A DNA stretch of 64,000 bases from contig NC_079490.1 of assembly GCF_020520425.1 (NCBI RefSeq), forward strand, positions 3,844,001 through 3,908,000, written 5' to 3'. Below, one piece after another: positions 1 to 10,720 of this stretch; the stretch's first letter is position 1; every line of letters begins with the position of its first letter. The translations under genes were made by a program, and so were the position numbers. The notes under the pieces were generated by a model. That model ran no database searches. It was not told the origin of the DNA and was given only the letters and a program-made list of their open reading frames with translations. The DNA is from Spinacia oleracea. Lineage: Eukaryota > Streptophyta > Magnoliopsida > Caryophyllales > Amaranthaceae.

Positions 1-4
1 GTTG

Positions 5-351
5 GGGAAATAGCAATAGAGCCAACCTTCACAAGGTTTATTTCTATGCCACGTCATCATTATACAAACCTCATTTCTAACAAACCTTATGCTTACAATA
101 GACAAATCTATTTAAAGGTTTATGTCGGGACCCACGAATATATCATCGTACTCACTTACTCACATAACAAATAAAATATTATTTTACTTTCTTTACTTTA
201 TGAGATGCAACTAGGTTTGTTTTTAGTAACCTCTCTTAAAACTATTCGGACTAGCAATAGTAAGGTTTATATACAAAACCTAGTAAGGTTTGTATACGAA
301 CCTCAAAATCATTAAACAAACCTCATGAAGAACCTCTTATTGCTTTTGCCC
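5..351. mobile_element. MITE-like element at window edge
   Basis: The left end reads GGGAAATAGCAATAGAG and the right end, reverse-complemented, reads GGGCAAAAGCAATAAGAG, giving an imperfect inverted repeat of about 18 bp. The interior is AT-rich and repeats the phrase AAGGTTTRTATAC several times. The target duplication cannot be judged because only four bases lie to its left. It probably sits in the intron before the first visible LETM1 exon. Superfamily unassigned. Confidence 0.5.
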
Positions 352-729
352 TTAGATGTTTAAATTAGCCCGTGGAGATTCTTGAGTGGATTACTGTGTT
401 TCTAAGTTGGCTGAGCTGAATCCGAGATGACGAATTGTTTTAGTCATGTAGCTAACTTCACTTTCTTTGATGAATTACTCTTAATACCCTGAAATCTGGT
501 AACAATAAGATTAATAGAAAGGTTTCTTGAAGTTGAGGTTAAATATGTAAATGCATTGATATTAAATAAGGTCGTCGTTTTATTTCGCATGTTTTACGTT
601 CTTGCACTGACTGCTATCGTTCTTTTATTTGTTTATATGTAAAAGCTTGCTATAGTGTTATACAAGCTTTAGAATTAAATACTGCATATGAGTAAAAAAT
701 GCTGATATTAAACCTGTCTCTGCCATTAG

Positions 730-1905
730 GGATCACGATGGAAAGGTGACTCCAGAAGAAGTGGCTTCTGCGGCTGCGTACCTGAAAAACAAAATTGACA
801 AAGATGGTATCCAAGAGCTCATCACCAAGCTCTCAAAAGACAGAGGTTCGTTTGATATACTCTCTCCGTCTTTTAAGTAATTGGCCACGTTTCTGTTCAA
901 AACCGTCTGAATAATAGGTTACATTCTAATATTAGTAGCATATGCTTTGAACTTCCCCGTATTCCGTTTGTTCTATAATGGTGTGATCGAGGGAGTATTG
1001 TTTCAATATAGTTAGTGATTGATTTTTCTTCCCTAATCCGAGCCGTGGTAACCCCAACCCAACCTGAACTGAAACCAAAATGACGTGAAATCGACCCGAT
1101 TTGACCTATTTATCATATTTGTAGTAATATTAAGTTTTACAATGTTTATGATATTCTTTGACACAACCTGAAGCTAAACCCGAAACTGACCCATTAAGCC
1201 GAATTGCCACCCCTTATATAGCTGGTGATTGATTTTACTTCCCTGGCATGAACTTGTTGCTGGCGATGTTTCCTGATACCAGCAACACTTGTGTTTGCGC
1301 CTAGTTTTAGGAATGTTCGTGTGTAGTACATGATAATGAATAAATTAATGTGTAAGTGGGGTTAATGGTGGTATTTTAATAGTTTACGTGGGAGAGAAAC
1401 AAAAAATAATTGGTGCAAGTGGGGTAGAGAAACAATAAAGAATTAGTGGTCTCATGCCAAAAGATAAAGTATTCAGAAACGGCCGAAAAAGACTAGTGTT
1501 GCAAGTATTCAGAAACGGGACATAATTAACCAAAATTAACTCTAATAATGTACTAAATAACCCATTAATAGTACATGATCACAAGAATTGCAGAATTTTC
1601 TAAGACCCCCATTCAATTTTCAGTTTCAATATTTTTCTGATTTGGATCTAATTGTTTATTTAGTGTTTATTATTATTACTATTTTGTGGTACAGTAATAA
1701 CATTAAGGCATAAAGGGAGTACCATTTTTAATTTTTTATCATTTTATGTACCATAAAACATCTTTTTTTACCTCCGACTAACTATTCTCTTGCTATTACT
1801 TGTACTATGGTAATATTTTTTTTACCAGATGGGAAGATACTCGTTGAAGACATTGTTAGGCTAGCCAGTGTGAAGGTTGGAGATGAAGCTGAATCTGAAA
1901 GATGA
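730..1905 (+). CDS. LETM1: LETM1-like mitochondrial inner-membrane protein, last two exons (5' partial)
   Basis: Two coding exons are seen: 730-845 and 1829-1905, with TGA at 1903-1905. Both introns have AG/GT borders, and the phase-1 junction restores an Asp codon. The peptide holds two EF-hand-like loops, DHDGKVTPEE and DRDGKILVED, separated by AAAYLKNKIDKDGIQELI, and ends VGDEAESER. This is the C-terminal tail typical of plant LETM1-like proteins. The family acts in the mitochondrial inner membrane in cation/proton exchange and organelle volume control. The ribosome-binding-like LETM domain and membrane segment should lie upstream of the window. Bases 1-729 hold no other coding exon that I recognise and are probably intron. 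The family assignment rests on the tail alone, but the motif order is distinctive. Confidence 0.85.
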
Positions 1906-2164
1906 ATAGATTCATCCACCTAGTAGATTTTTGGTAGACGGTCGTTGTTCGACCTGGTATTGAGAATAGTGCTTGAACACTGACATAAAATACGAAAGTT
2001 TTGGTAAAAAAACGTTCGAGTTGGGTGAAAATGGTGCCTAATTTTTTAACTCAGGCCACCTTCTATGCTGTCATAATTCATTTACCTTGTAGGTACACAT
2101 TACTACATTACTAAAGATGATATTTTCCTGCTGCTTTGCATATGAATTAACATAGAAAATGTTA

Positions 2165-2338
2165 TATGTGCATATATATGATACTTCATACTTCAATCAT
2201 GTGTCTATGTTACTAGTAGGATTTTCTGTATTGCTCATACAAGTGGATATTTATGTGCATATATATGATACTTCATACTTCAATCATGTGTCTATGTTAC
2301 TAGTAGGATTTTCTGTATTGCTCATACAAGTGGATATT
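2165..2338. repeat. Tandem duplication, two copies of 87 bp
   Basis: An 87-bp unit beginning TATGTGCATATATATGATAC occurs twice head to tail, at 2165-2251 and 2252-2338, with no difference that I see. Because 87 is divisible by three the copies read as a repeated peptide in one frame, but there is no other sign of coding. It lies about 260 bp downstream of the LETM1 stop, possibly in its 3' UTR. Confidence 0.9.
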
Positions 2339-3030
2339 TCGTTACCGGGTGACCTATTTGCATTTAACCATCTCTGCTGCTAAAGATGATTGTGAGCCGG
2401 TCTGGGATTCGGGTGGAGTCATGGGCCTGATGTGTATGGCCCGTGTCAAGCCCATTTGTAATGTGGTGGGTCGGACTGTCCGAAAACTTCAGAAATACGA
2501 CACAGGCTCATGTGTCCCCATACTTAGATGGTAATTTTGCTAACGGGTGCCTCTTTGCATTTTACCATCTCTGCATACTAATTTAACAACAGTAATGAGG
2601 CTTGAATATTAGCCTTGAAGAGCTCGGAACCTTGTGGTGGAGATTGTGTCTGCATCGTGCATGAATGTTGTCGATTGTTCAGGGAACAAAGCAGGGAAGT
2701 TTTTTTTTTCCATTGTTATAGGGAAGGAAATAGAGCCGCATATTGGTTTGCAAATAGAGGAGTTGAATAGACAGCGGAGGTTGAGAATAATCCAACATCC
2801 ACCTTTGGAGTTGGGTCGCCTTCTTCGTGAAGACATGGTTGGGGTGGCTTTATCGCGTCTTGTTTCATTTTAACTCTTTATTTTCGTTTTGGGTTGAATT
2901 GAGTTTCGATCATCGTCCGAATAATGGACAACCCTAACAACAGGGGTAGTGGACTAGTGGTGGATTGAAATGAAGGGGTATGTAAATGGGATTGTAGATT
3001 TGTAGAGAGAAGGGCATTGGTGGACTGGTG
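2339..3030. other. Intergenic stretch with a direct repeat; no gene seen
   Basis: A diverged direct repeat of about 43 bp (containing GCATTTAACCATCTCTGC or GCATTTTACCATCTCTGC) lies at 2340-2382 and 2536-2580, enclosing about 155 bp. A 79-codon open frame at 2634-2873 has no recognisable domain, and an overlapping frame is open on the other strand, so I do not call a gene. No RNA gene is seen. Confidence 0.5.
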
Positions 3031-3038
3031 GTTATAGA

Positions 3039-3461
3039 TAGGGGTGAAAGTTTGGTAGAAAAAACCAAAACCTAACCGAATCGAGATTTTTCTATTCGGT
3101 TCGGTTTGGACTGAAATTTTAAAAAATATTGGTTTTATGGTTTGGATTGGACTGAAAAGTTTGAAATCCGAATAAACCGAATTAAAACCAAATAAATAGA
3201 ACTCGGCTAAAAGTATAATAAAGACCAGAAAATTGGCTAAAAACAGATATAATATAGGCCAAAAATAGGCCCAAATGAAATGCCCATGAAAATTCGGTTT
3301 TATGGTTTGGATTGGACTGAAAATTAAAAATCTAGTTCGGTTTGGTTTGGATTAAAAGATTATTTGGTTTGGATTCGGTTTCAATAAATAAAAACCGAAT
3401 TAGTTCGGTTCGGATTTGGTTTGGGCCTTAATCCAAATCGAAAACCGAACTTTCGCTCCTA
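3039..3461. mobile_element. hAT-like non-autonomous element with GGTTCGG-type interior
   Basis: The ends are TAGGGGTGAAAGTTTGGT and, reverse-complemented, TAGGAGCGAAAGTTCGGTT. A perfect 8-bp target duplication GTTATAGA flanks it at 3031-3038 and 3462-3469. An 8-bp duplication with a TAG-starting terminus matches the hAT superfamily. The 423-bp interior is made of degenerate phrases such as GGTTCGGTTTGGATT and their complements. It has no coding capacity. Confidence 0.8.
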
Positions 3462-3469
3462 GTTATAGA

Positions 3470-3957
3470 CTTATAGTTGGGTTTTCCCTTTTTTTTGTCA
3501 AAAAAGGGGGGAATTAAACGCCTAACAAGCACGGACCTTCACGAGAAAGCATGGTATGACGTGGGCAGGAATGGGGTCCGTTGATTGTGTTCGGATCACA
3601 TTTTAAAAAAAAAACACGACATGACTCCGACATAACAAAGCATGTAAAATTGACAGAATCAAACACATGAGATTATGAGAACAACACGAGGGCTTGTGTG
3701 TGCGGCTGTGCCTGGGCCGCCTTTTTTTAATTATTGCATTATTAGTGGGCTTGATGTGAGATGGGCCTGGTCCAAGATACGGGTTTGACAAGACCAATAA
3801 CCATCTATAATGGGTAGTAGAATCTCATGTGCCAGGGGGCTTGAAGTTTTGATTGAGTTCAAAAGACTAATAAAAACGAACCTTGTAAATAAGGTGGGTT
3901 TAGAAGTAATGCATTCTCTCACGTTTTGAAAAAAGTTTCAAGATAAATAAGGTCATA
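3470..3957. other. Intergenic, no gene seen
   Basis: Nothing codes here that I recognise. The 3520-3800 part has scattered CACGACATG/GGCCTGGG phrases like a decayed member of the degenerate-repeat elements found elsewhere in the window, but without clear ends. Confidence 0.4.
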
Positions 3958-5497
3958 CTTCCTCTGTTTCTTAGATGCATTGTACTTCATATTGACATTT
4001 TACACTATTTATTTACTAACTTTCACAATGTTTATGTAAATATTATAAAAGTTACTCCCTCCATTCCTTTTTGTTGTTCCCCTAAAGAATATTGGGTGGT
4101 TTTTAAGAAAATTGGAATCTTGGGTTGTATTGGGATATGAGTAATGATTGGGTGTAAGAATAATGATTGGGTGTAAGAGATTATTTAAAATAAAGTGGGG
4201 AGAGAAAAAATATTTTAAAAAATAAGATAAATGGGAGATATGTTATTATTAATAACAAAAAATATCAGATTAACCAGAAAATTAACAAAAATTCAAACCA
4301 GAAAAATCAAAAAAAAATCAACAAAAAAAAATCAAGAAAAAATCCAGAAAATTAACCCAAAAAAACCCAGAAAATCGACAAACCAAAAAATCAACCAAAA
4401 ACCCCCAAAAATCGTCAAACCCAGAAAATCGACATACCCAGAAAATTCAAACCAAAAAATCGACAAAAAAATTCAGAAAAAATCAACCAAAAAATCGACC
4501 AAGATCAAGGCAAAAATTTGACCAAATCAACCCAAAAATTCGACAAGAAATTCGACCAAAATCAACCCAAAAAATCAACAAAATTCAACCCAAAATTCCA
4601 CCAAAATCAAATTCAAAAATTCAAAAAAAATCAACCAAAAATCCCGACCAAAAACAACCCAAAAATTAAACAAAAACTAACCCAGAAAATCGTCAAAAAT
4701 CAATCCAAAAAATTCGAAATAAGAACACAAAAATAAATTCATACCAACATGATCTCAATATCACGATTTTGAAGATTTAGAGGTCAAATTCGACCATGAA
4801 AACTCTAGATCTAGAGTTTTCATGGTCGATTTTCACCATCTAAAGCCATAATATGTATTCTACAGCTTTTTTCGGAGGGTGTTAGTGGTGGCGGAGGTGT
4901 GGTGGCGGTGGCGGCGGCGACGATCTAGAATTTCACCTACATATCTTAATTAAGAACAGAGAGATTTTGGAGGAGAGAGAAAAAACGTGAGGGGAAGATG
5001 GAAAATGAAGAACATTTTAGTGTTCTTGACAGAAAAGTGAGAGGAGGGACGAGGAGAGAGAGAGAGAAAAGTGAAGGAGGTGATATACTGATATGTTCTT
5101 GACAGAAAAGTGAGAGGATGAAGGAGGAGAGAAAGAGAGTGAGAGGAGCAACGAGGAGAGAGAGAAAAGTGAAGGAGGTCCGAGAAAAGAAGAGAGAGGT
5201 GAAGATAGGGATGGTTGGGAGGGTGGGTGAATTGGGAAGAGGGAATGAATAAAATAAGGAAAGTAGTGAAATTTAGGTTGGAAAAAAGGTAGAATCTTAG
5301 GGTTTTTTGGTAAATAATGGGGAATCTTAGGGTAATTTGGTAAAAAAACTATGGCTAAAAATAGTAAAGATTCAGTATGGGTACAACAAAAAGAAATGCC
5401 AAAAAAGGAAATGGGAACAACAAAAAGGAATGGAGGGAGTAGTATACAAATAGAGTAAAAATGTCAAGGTGATGCATCTATTATGAAACGGAGGAAA
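3958..5497. mobile_element. Outer Stowaway-like MITE split by a later insertion
   Basis: The left arm starts CTTCCTCTGTTTCTTAGATG after a TA. The right arm, reverse-complemented, reads TTTCCTCCGTTTCATAATAG, with a TA following at 5498-5499. The arms match again inside (TGACATTTTTAC / TGACATTTTACAC). The element is interrupted at 4053-5441 by a second, larger element, so the outer one is older. Confidence 0.7.
4055..5439. mobile_element. Long Stowaway-like element nested in another
   Basis: The left end CTCCCTCCATTCCTTTTTGT and the right end (reverse-complemented, the same start) form a TIR of about 27 bp, with TA at both flanks (4053-4054, 5440-5441). At 1,385 bp it is long for a MITE. The interior has an A-rich block at 4255-4735 of AATCAACCAAAAA-like phrases, then a short GGTGGCGGTGGCGG block near 4890-4920, then a GAGAGA purine block at 4960-5200. 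No transposase is visible. Confidence 0.7.
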
Positions 5498-5555
5498 TAT
5501 AAATTTCAATTAGGTACCCTGAATAGCGAGATGCGTGCACTTAATAAATATATAA

Positions 5556-6213
5556 CTAGTGTGTGGCACGGGCGATGCCCCGATCGCTACATTAAATAGT
5601 TAAAATTTTAGATTTTTCTTGAGCTCAATATTTGACGAAATGCATATATGTATACCTTAAAGTGAAAAACATCAATTAAGTTTGTCAACTACACGGACAC
5701 ACTACGTACGTCCATTTATCATGCCAAGTAATTTTTCAATTAGAATATCTTACAATTGTATAATTTGTTTTCTAGTGGAACTAAGTGCTTCGAATTAATA
5801 ACACCAAATTAGATATAAGCAGCCATGTAAGGTATTTCTATAGTTGATGCTTATGAGATTCATGGCATCATGTTTCTTCATAGTTGTCCTAATTATTTTT
5901 ATTTTTTAATATTTTTTTTCAAAATATTCCATAGAAAATAAAAAATCAAATAAAAATTTAGTTGGTTTAAACTTCATGTTAACATTTATTTATAAATTAA
6001 TGTGAAGAAATAAACCACAATTGGTGGTTGGTTAAGATAGTAATGAGAATTATCATTCATACATGAGGTCTAGAGTTTGAAACTCGTTGTATTGATTTGT
6101 GGTTATCCATGACATGACATACCACTTGGTGAGTGTATGATGCGGCGCTAAGGGAAGAGTACTACGTGACACGTAGACGTTTTCCAAAACGTCTTTTAAT
6201 ATATTAGTATAGA
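5556..6213 (-). mobile_element. Non-autonomous Helitron (copy 1)
   Basis: Read on the minus strand, it starts TCTATACTAATATATTAAAA and ends in a short GC hairpin, CGGGGCATCGCCCGTGCC, followed by ACACACTAG. It sits between A and T, as Helitrons do, with no target duplication or terminal inverted repeat. It has no Rep/helicase coding. At 6018-6095 it carries a tRNA-like module: an A-box-like TGGTTAAGATAG and a B-box-like GAGTTTGAAACTC. Confidence 0.75.
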
Positions 6214-6438
6214 TTAAAGGTTTGTTTAATATACAACCCTAGCCATTAGGAGACCAAAAGCCCACCAGTAAAGTCCCAAATATAGCCCACCAAGGATCCG
6301 TAAACAAAAGTTTCTAGAACAAATATTTGTAAAGCCCGCTAAGGAACATAACTACGTCATACGTGTAAGATTAGATATTACAATGGGGTAAACATTTACC
6401 TATTTAAAGGCCTACACATTACTCATTTTAGTATTCAA

Positions 6439-6993
6439 CTAGTGTGTGGTCCGGGCGTTGCCCCGATTTCTTACTTTTATTCGGGTATATTTATTTTTTA
6501 AATATGTGCACATATAGATGGAGTCTTCGTCGACATCAAATGACATCGAATTACGGTGGTGATACAAGATTAGTGGTCGATCAACAACTTTCTCAAATAT
6601 GAAACCCTCACATTCGAAAATCAAAACAAAGTTGGATACTTTTCTTCAAAATTAGTTGATTTATTATAACCTTTTTTATTTTTTTGTTTTTGAGGCTTAA
6701 GCTAGAAAAATAATAACGGAACATTTATAAATTAAGTAATTATTATCTTTTTTTTCCTTCTTTTTTTGTATTCACTTTTATTTAATGTATTATTTAACGT
6801 CAAAAGAATATATACGTTTATGTAGAAAGATGTAACATAAGTTGTGGTTAGCTAAGATGGTAGGAAGTGTAACTTTTAACAAAGAGGTCTAGTGTTCGAT
6901 CCTTGTTACATGTTAATTAGTGGTGACGTGGCGTAATGAGAATAGGTTTACATGACACGTATACATTCTTAAGAACGCCTTTTAATATATTAA
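6439..6993 (-). mobile_element. Non-autonomous Helitron (copy 2), 5' end clipped
   Basis: On the minus strand the 3' end has the same hairpin (CGGGGCAACGCCCGGACC) and ACACACTAG. At the other border the usual TCTATAC start is lost: the copy runs only to AATATATTAA and abuts the next Helitron directly. It holds the same tRNA-like module near 6843-6905 (TGGTTAGCTAAGATGG, then GTGTTCGATCC). Confidence 0.7.
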
Positions 6994-7620
6994 CTAGTGT
7001 GTAGCTCGGGCGATGCCCCGATTGCTACATTAAATAGTTAAAAATTTTGTTTTTCTCGAGCTCAATATTTTTTAAATACATGTATACCATAAAATGAAAA
7101 ACACCCATCAAGTTCGTCAACAGCACAAACACACTACGTCGTTTATCATAAGAAATAATTTTTCAATTACATCATCTTCCAATTTGTATAATTTGTTTTC
7201 TAGTGGAATTTCCAAATTAATAAACACCAAAATATAATATGTAGTTGATGCTTATGAGACTGATGACGTCATGTTTATCCATGGTTGTCTTAATTCTTTA
7301 ATTATTTATTTCCCCAAAATAGTGAATAGAAAATAAAAAGTCACATAAATATTTAGTTGTTTTAGACTTCATGTTAACATTCATTTATAAGTTAATGTGA
7401 AAGGAGAAACCACAATTGGTTGTTGGTTAAGATGGTAATGAGATTTACCATCCACACTCGAGGTATTGAGTTCGAAACTCATCGTATGTATTGATTTTTG
7501 GTTGTCTATGATATGAAATATCATTTGGTGAGTGCATGATGTGACGCAAAAGGAAGAGTACTACGTGGCACATATACGTTTTTCTCAACGCCTTTTAATA
7601 TATTAGTAATTTAGTATAGA
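6994..7620 (-). mobile_element. Non-autonomous Helitron (copy 3)
   Basis: On the minus strand it runs from TCTATACTAAATTACTAATA to the hairpin CGGGGCATCGCCCGAGC and ACACACTAG, ending head to tail against copy 2. It is similar to copy 1 over most of its length. It has the tRNA-like module at 7418-7492 (TTGGTTAAGATGGTAATG and GAGTTCGAAACTC). Confidence 0.75.
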
Positions 7621-7839
7621 TATAGATATTCTTCCAGTCTAGTATTGCTTATGCTACTGACCCAACGGGAGATGATGCCGGAGAGGGCTTCATGAGTCCA
7701 ACCCAAACCAATGAGTTGGTTGTGGATGAACACTCCAACCACACATTCCAACGATCAACCATTATTGGTAACAAACACTCTTTCTCTCCCTTATTTGTCG
7801 ATGATGCATACATATATACATTTCCATCACAATTTTGTA
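7621..7839 (+). other. Exon-like fragment, unidentified
   Basis: About 7645-7770 reads as an open, codon-like stretch including YATDPTGDDAGEGFMSP and NELVVDEHSNHTFQ, and reaches a possible splice donor at ATTG|GTAACA. It is bounded by a Helitron on the left and a MITE on the right and has no partner exons, so it may be a gene relic carried or left by transposons. I do not recognise the family. Confidence 0.25.
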
Positions 7840-8052
7840 TTCCCTCCGTCCCGGAATACTCGAACCGTTTTGCCTTTTTGCACTGTTCACATAATTCACT
7901 TTGACTCTATTTCATTTCTATTATATATACGAAATATATAATATATTGTTGGCTTCCTCTTAATATATATTTTCAAAATATTAATATTTTTGTAAGGTTT
8001 TATATATAATGTGTCATATCAAAACAGTGCGAGTATTTCAGGACGGAAGGAG
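7840..8052. mobile_element. Stowaway-like MITE
   Basis: The ends TTCCCTCCGTCCCGGAATAC and (reverse-complemented) CTCCTTCCGTCCTGAAATAC are flanked by TA. It is 213 bp with an AT-rich interior and no coding. Confidence 0.75.
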
Positions 8053-9230
8053 TATGGTAGTATACAATTTTGAAAGGGTGGCTACTAGGTGGGGAATAGG
8101 GAGGGTGGTCGGTGGGAGGAGGTTAGCAAAGTGAGTGGTGCTACGTACTCTTAGTGCCACGAGGGTACGTATGGTGGTGGTCTTCGTCTCTTCGACGGCT
8201 GGCCTGGTGGTGGCTCCGAGTGGTTTGGGTGGGTGTTGGTGTTGTTGTTGGGCTAGTCAGGTGGATATGAGTTGTCTCTTGTCTGGTTGGGTTGGACAAG
8301 AATTACGGGTGGTGTTGGGGTTCGTTTTTTCGCATATCTGATATGTGTGGAAACACACATATCAACTAAAAGACAAATAGCTAAAAGACAAAAAGGGAAG
8401 TACCATTCATGTAAAAAAAAGTACCATTCTGTAAAAAAAAAGTATCATTCTGTAAAAAAAATGTTTCATTTGTGTTTAGAAAAGTACCATTTAATTATTA
8501 TTTTGTCCTTATTCCTATTTTGTCTTATGTTCTGATATGTATTTCCCTATACATATCTGATATGTATTTGTACTTCCTCGGTGGTGTTGTGGGTAGTCAA
8601 GTTAACTAGCTAGGGAAAATATTAATATTTTGCTAAAATTCAAACCCAAACTTTGAGCAATTTTCTTTATATCCTACCTTGTGTAACAGATTAACTGCAT
8701 TAATTATGTTTGAAAAGGAAAGTGGCTTTGTATTAAAGCATTGACAAGGATAACAAACTAATCCTAAGAGAGTCACTAAGTATATGATAGTTGTATAAGA
8801 ATCCCAATGATAAATATTAGTCTAATTCATACTAAGGGACGGGTCTCATACAACCCACGTACGTACCCTGATGGTATGGCCAGGGATTGGGGCTCTCACA
8901 CCACCCGTAATGGCTCGCTAGTGTAGCTTATTAGGTTGTACGGACACGGGACACATATACGGATACGGAGAAACGGAAAAACAAAATTTGGTCATTATAG
9001 GGTAATAAGGTAGTTTTTTAGAATATTCGAATATCGGTGTGTCCTACACGTTTTAAAAAGGGTTAGTTTTATATTTTTGAAGTGTTCGTGCATCAAATGT
9101 GGCTTATTGTGGCTCATGTGATGGACCCACTCGGGATTTTGATTATATTGGTGTGGATTATTGATTATGATGCTAAGTCTTCATCTCTTTGACGGCTATA
9201 TTTTCCTTCTAAATATGCATGCATAAGTGT
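8053..9230. other. Intergenic with short A-rich tandem repeats; no gene seen
   Basis: At 8398-8470 a unit of about 20 bp, AAGTACCATTCTGTAAAAAA, is repeated about four times with drift. It is flanked by inverted copies of ATATCTGATATGTGT (8334-8365) and ACATATCTGATATGTAT (8551-8567), so the block may be a small TIR element. The G-rich part at 8080-8330 has open frames but no recognisable protein. The rest shows nothing. Confidence 0.4.
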
Positions 9231-9579
9231 TAGACCTGATCAAATAACGGGCCGGGCCAGGTTCGGCCCGGGCCACAATACTTTTTCCAATCCCGTTGTC
9301 GGGTCGGGCCAAAACAGTCTTGCCAAAGCCCATCACAGTCGGGGCTTGCGGGCTGGTCGGGCCTGCTGGTTTTCAAAATACAATGTTTAATAAATCAAAC
9401 AACAATTAAAAATTCAATTAGATACAAGCATAAAACTAGTCAACTACCGATTTTATTATATTGCCCACTACCAGCTATGCAATTAGTCTAATTAACCCAA
9501 AGTTAGGACAAAGGCAAAAGAAAAAAAAGTCAAAATTCAGTATATATTTGGCGTTAGAGTAGATTACTGTAGAATTGTA

Positions 9580-10250
9580 CTCCCTCCATTCCTTTTCGAT
9601 CTTTCTGTTTCTATAAATGTCGTTCCTAAATGATCTTTTTGTTTCTATTTTTGGACATTACTTTTTACCATAAATTTCCCCGATCATTCCTTATTTAATT
9701 CATTTACATTTCCCTATTCACCCACTCAACCCCACTTTTATGATTTTTTATTACTTTAAACAAAATATATTCTCTCTCCTTCATTTCTTTATTACTTTCC
9801 TTCATTTATTTATTACTCCTCCGTCTCTTTTTGTTTTTTACATAATCCATTTTGGGTGTTTCATTTTGTTCTTTACATTTCCTTTTATATTGTCACATAA
9901 TGCATTAATATTCTATCAAAAATTGTGCCCAAATATTATTTTAACCAATTAAATCCATTGGACATTAAATATTTCTCATTTTCCCAATGTCAGATTTTTG
10001 ATAAAAGTAAAAATATTATAAATAAACGTAATTTTTCTTGTTTAAATAAAAAAATTAGATGAATCTCAATGCACATTAAATAGTCGTTAAATCGCGTGAA
10101 AAACATCAAACGTAAAAAACAAAAAGAGACGGAGGAAAGTACTTTCTTTTACACCCAATCATTATTCTTACACCCAATCATTACAAGATTCCATTTTCTT
10201 ATTTTCCACCCCAAACACCAAATAGGAAGATCATTTAGGAATGGAGGGAG
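9580..10250. mobile_element. Stowaway-like MITE inside the hAT-like element
   Basis: The ends CTCCCTCCATTCCTTTTCGA and CTCCCTCCATTCCTAAATGA (reverse-complemented) are flanked by TA. The left arm also repeats the phrase ATCTTTTTGTTTCTATTTTTGG. It is split by another MITE at 9816-10139. Confidence 0.75.
9816..10139. mobile_element. Stowaway-like MITE, innermost of a triple nest
   Basis: The ends CTCCTCCGTCTCTTTTTGTT and (reverse-complemented) CTTTCCTCCGTCTCTTTTTG are flanked by TA at 9814-9815 and 10140-10141. It is 324 bp and non-coding. Confidence 0.75.
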
Positions 10251-10465
10251 TAGATAGTACTCCGTTCTTGAATTCTTCAATGTTGACATGTTGTAGTCTT
10301 GTTTTAGTGGCACTTAGTAGTGCGTTAAAGTGTTAAACTTACTTTTAGAACTTACAACTGAAAGTCTGAAATAAATAAATAAAATTAAGAAAAAATAACA
10401 ATGGTTAATTAACATCTAAGTAGTGTCAAGATTGAAGAGATAAACGAGGATTACATTGTTGGTCT

Positions 10466-10720
10466 ACAAACTTTTCTATAAGGCGGTCTTACACAAAAGA
10501 CCATTTTGGTATCATATAAGTTAAGCAATGGAACCAATTAGTTAAGCACTTGAACTAATTAGTTAAGCACTGAAACCAATTAGTTAAGCAAAGAAATTAA
10601 TTAGTTAAGCAATTGAATCAATTAATTAAGAAATGTAACCAATTAGTTAAGAAATTGAACCAATTAGTTAAGCAACAAAAGTGGTCTTTCCGATAAGGCG
10701 GTCTTACACAAACGTTGTCG
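10466..10720. mobile_element. Mutator-like MITE carrying a TTAGTTAAGC minisatellite
   Basis: A perfect 10-bp duplication TTGTTGGTCT lies at 10456-10465 and 10721-10730. The arms contain AAGGCGGTCTTACACAAA near both ends, on the left as ACAAACTTTTCTATAAGGCG and on the right, reverse-complemented, as ACAACGTTTGTGTAAGACCG. Between them is an array of about eight units of roughly 20 bp with the core CAATTAGTTAAGCA (10515-10677). Target duplications of 9-11 bp are a mark of Mutator-like elements. Confidence 0.65.

Noticed and set aside
2634-2873. 79-codon open frame with a long overlapping frame on the other strand
   Set aside because: No recognisable domain, no splice or promoter context, and both strands are open, which argues for chance.
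4231-4736. Two Lys/Asn/Gln-rich open frames of 96 and 72 codons
   Set aside because: They are produced by A-rich AATCAACCAAAAA-type repeats inside a Stowaway-like element; no domain, no codon bias.
10515-10677. CRISPR-like array of TTAGTTAAGC units
   Set aside because: The bases between cores are near copies of each other rather than unique spacers, and the block lies inside a transposon.
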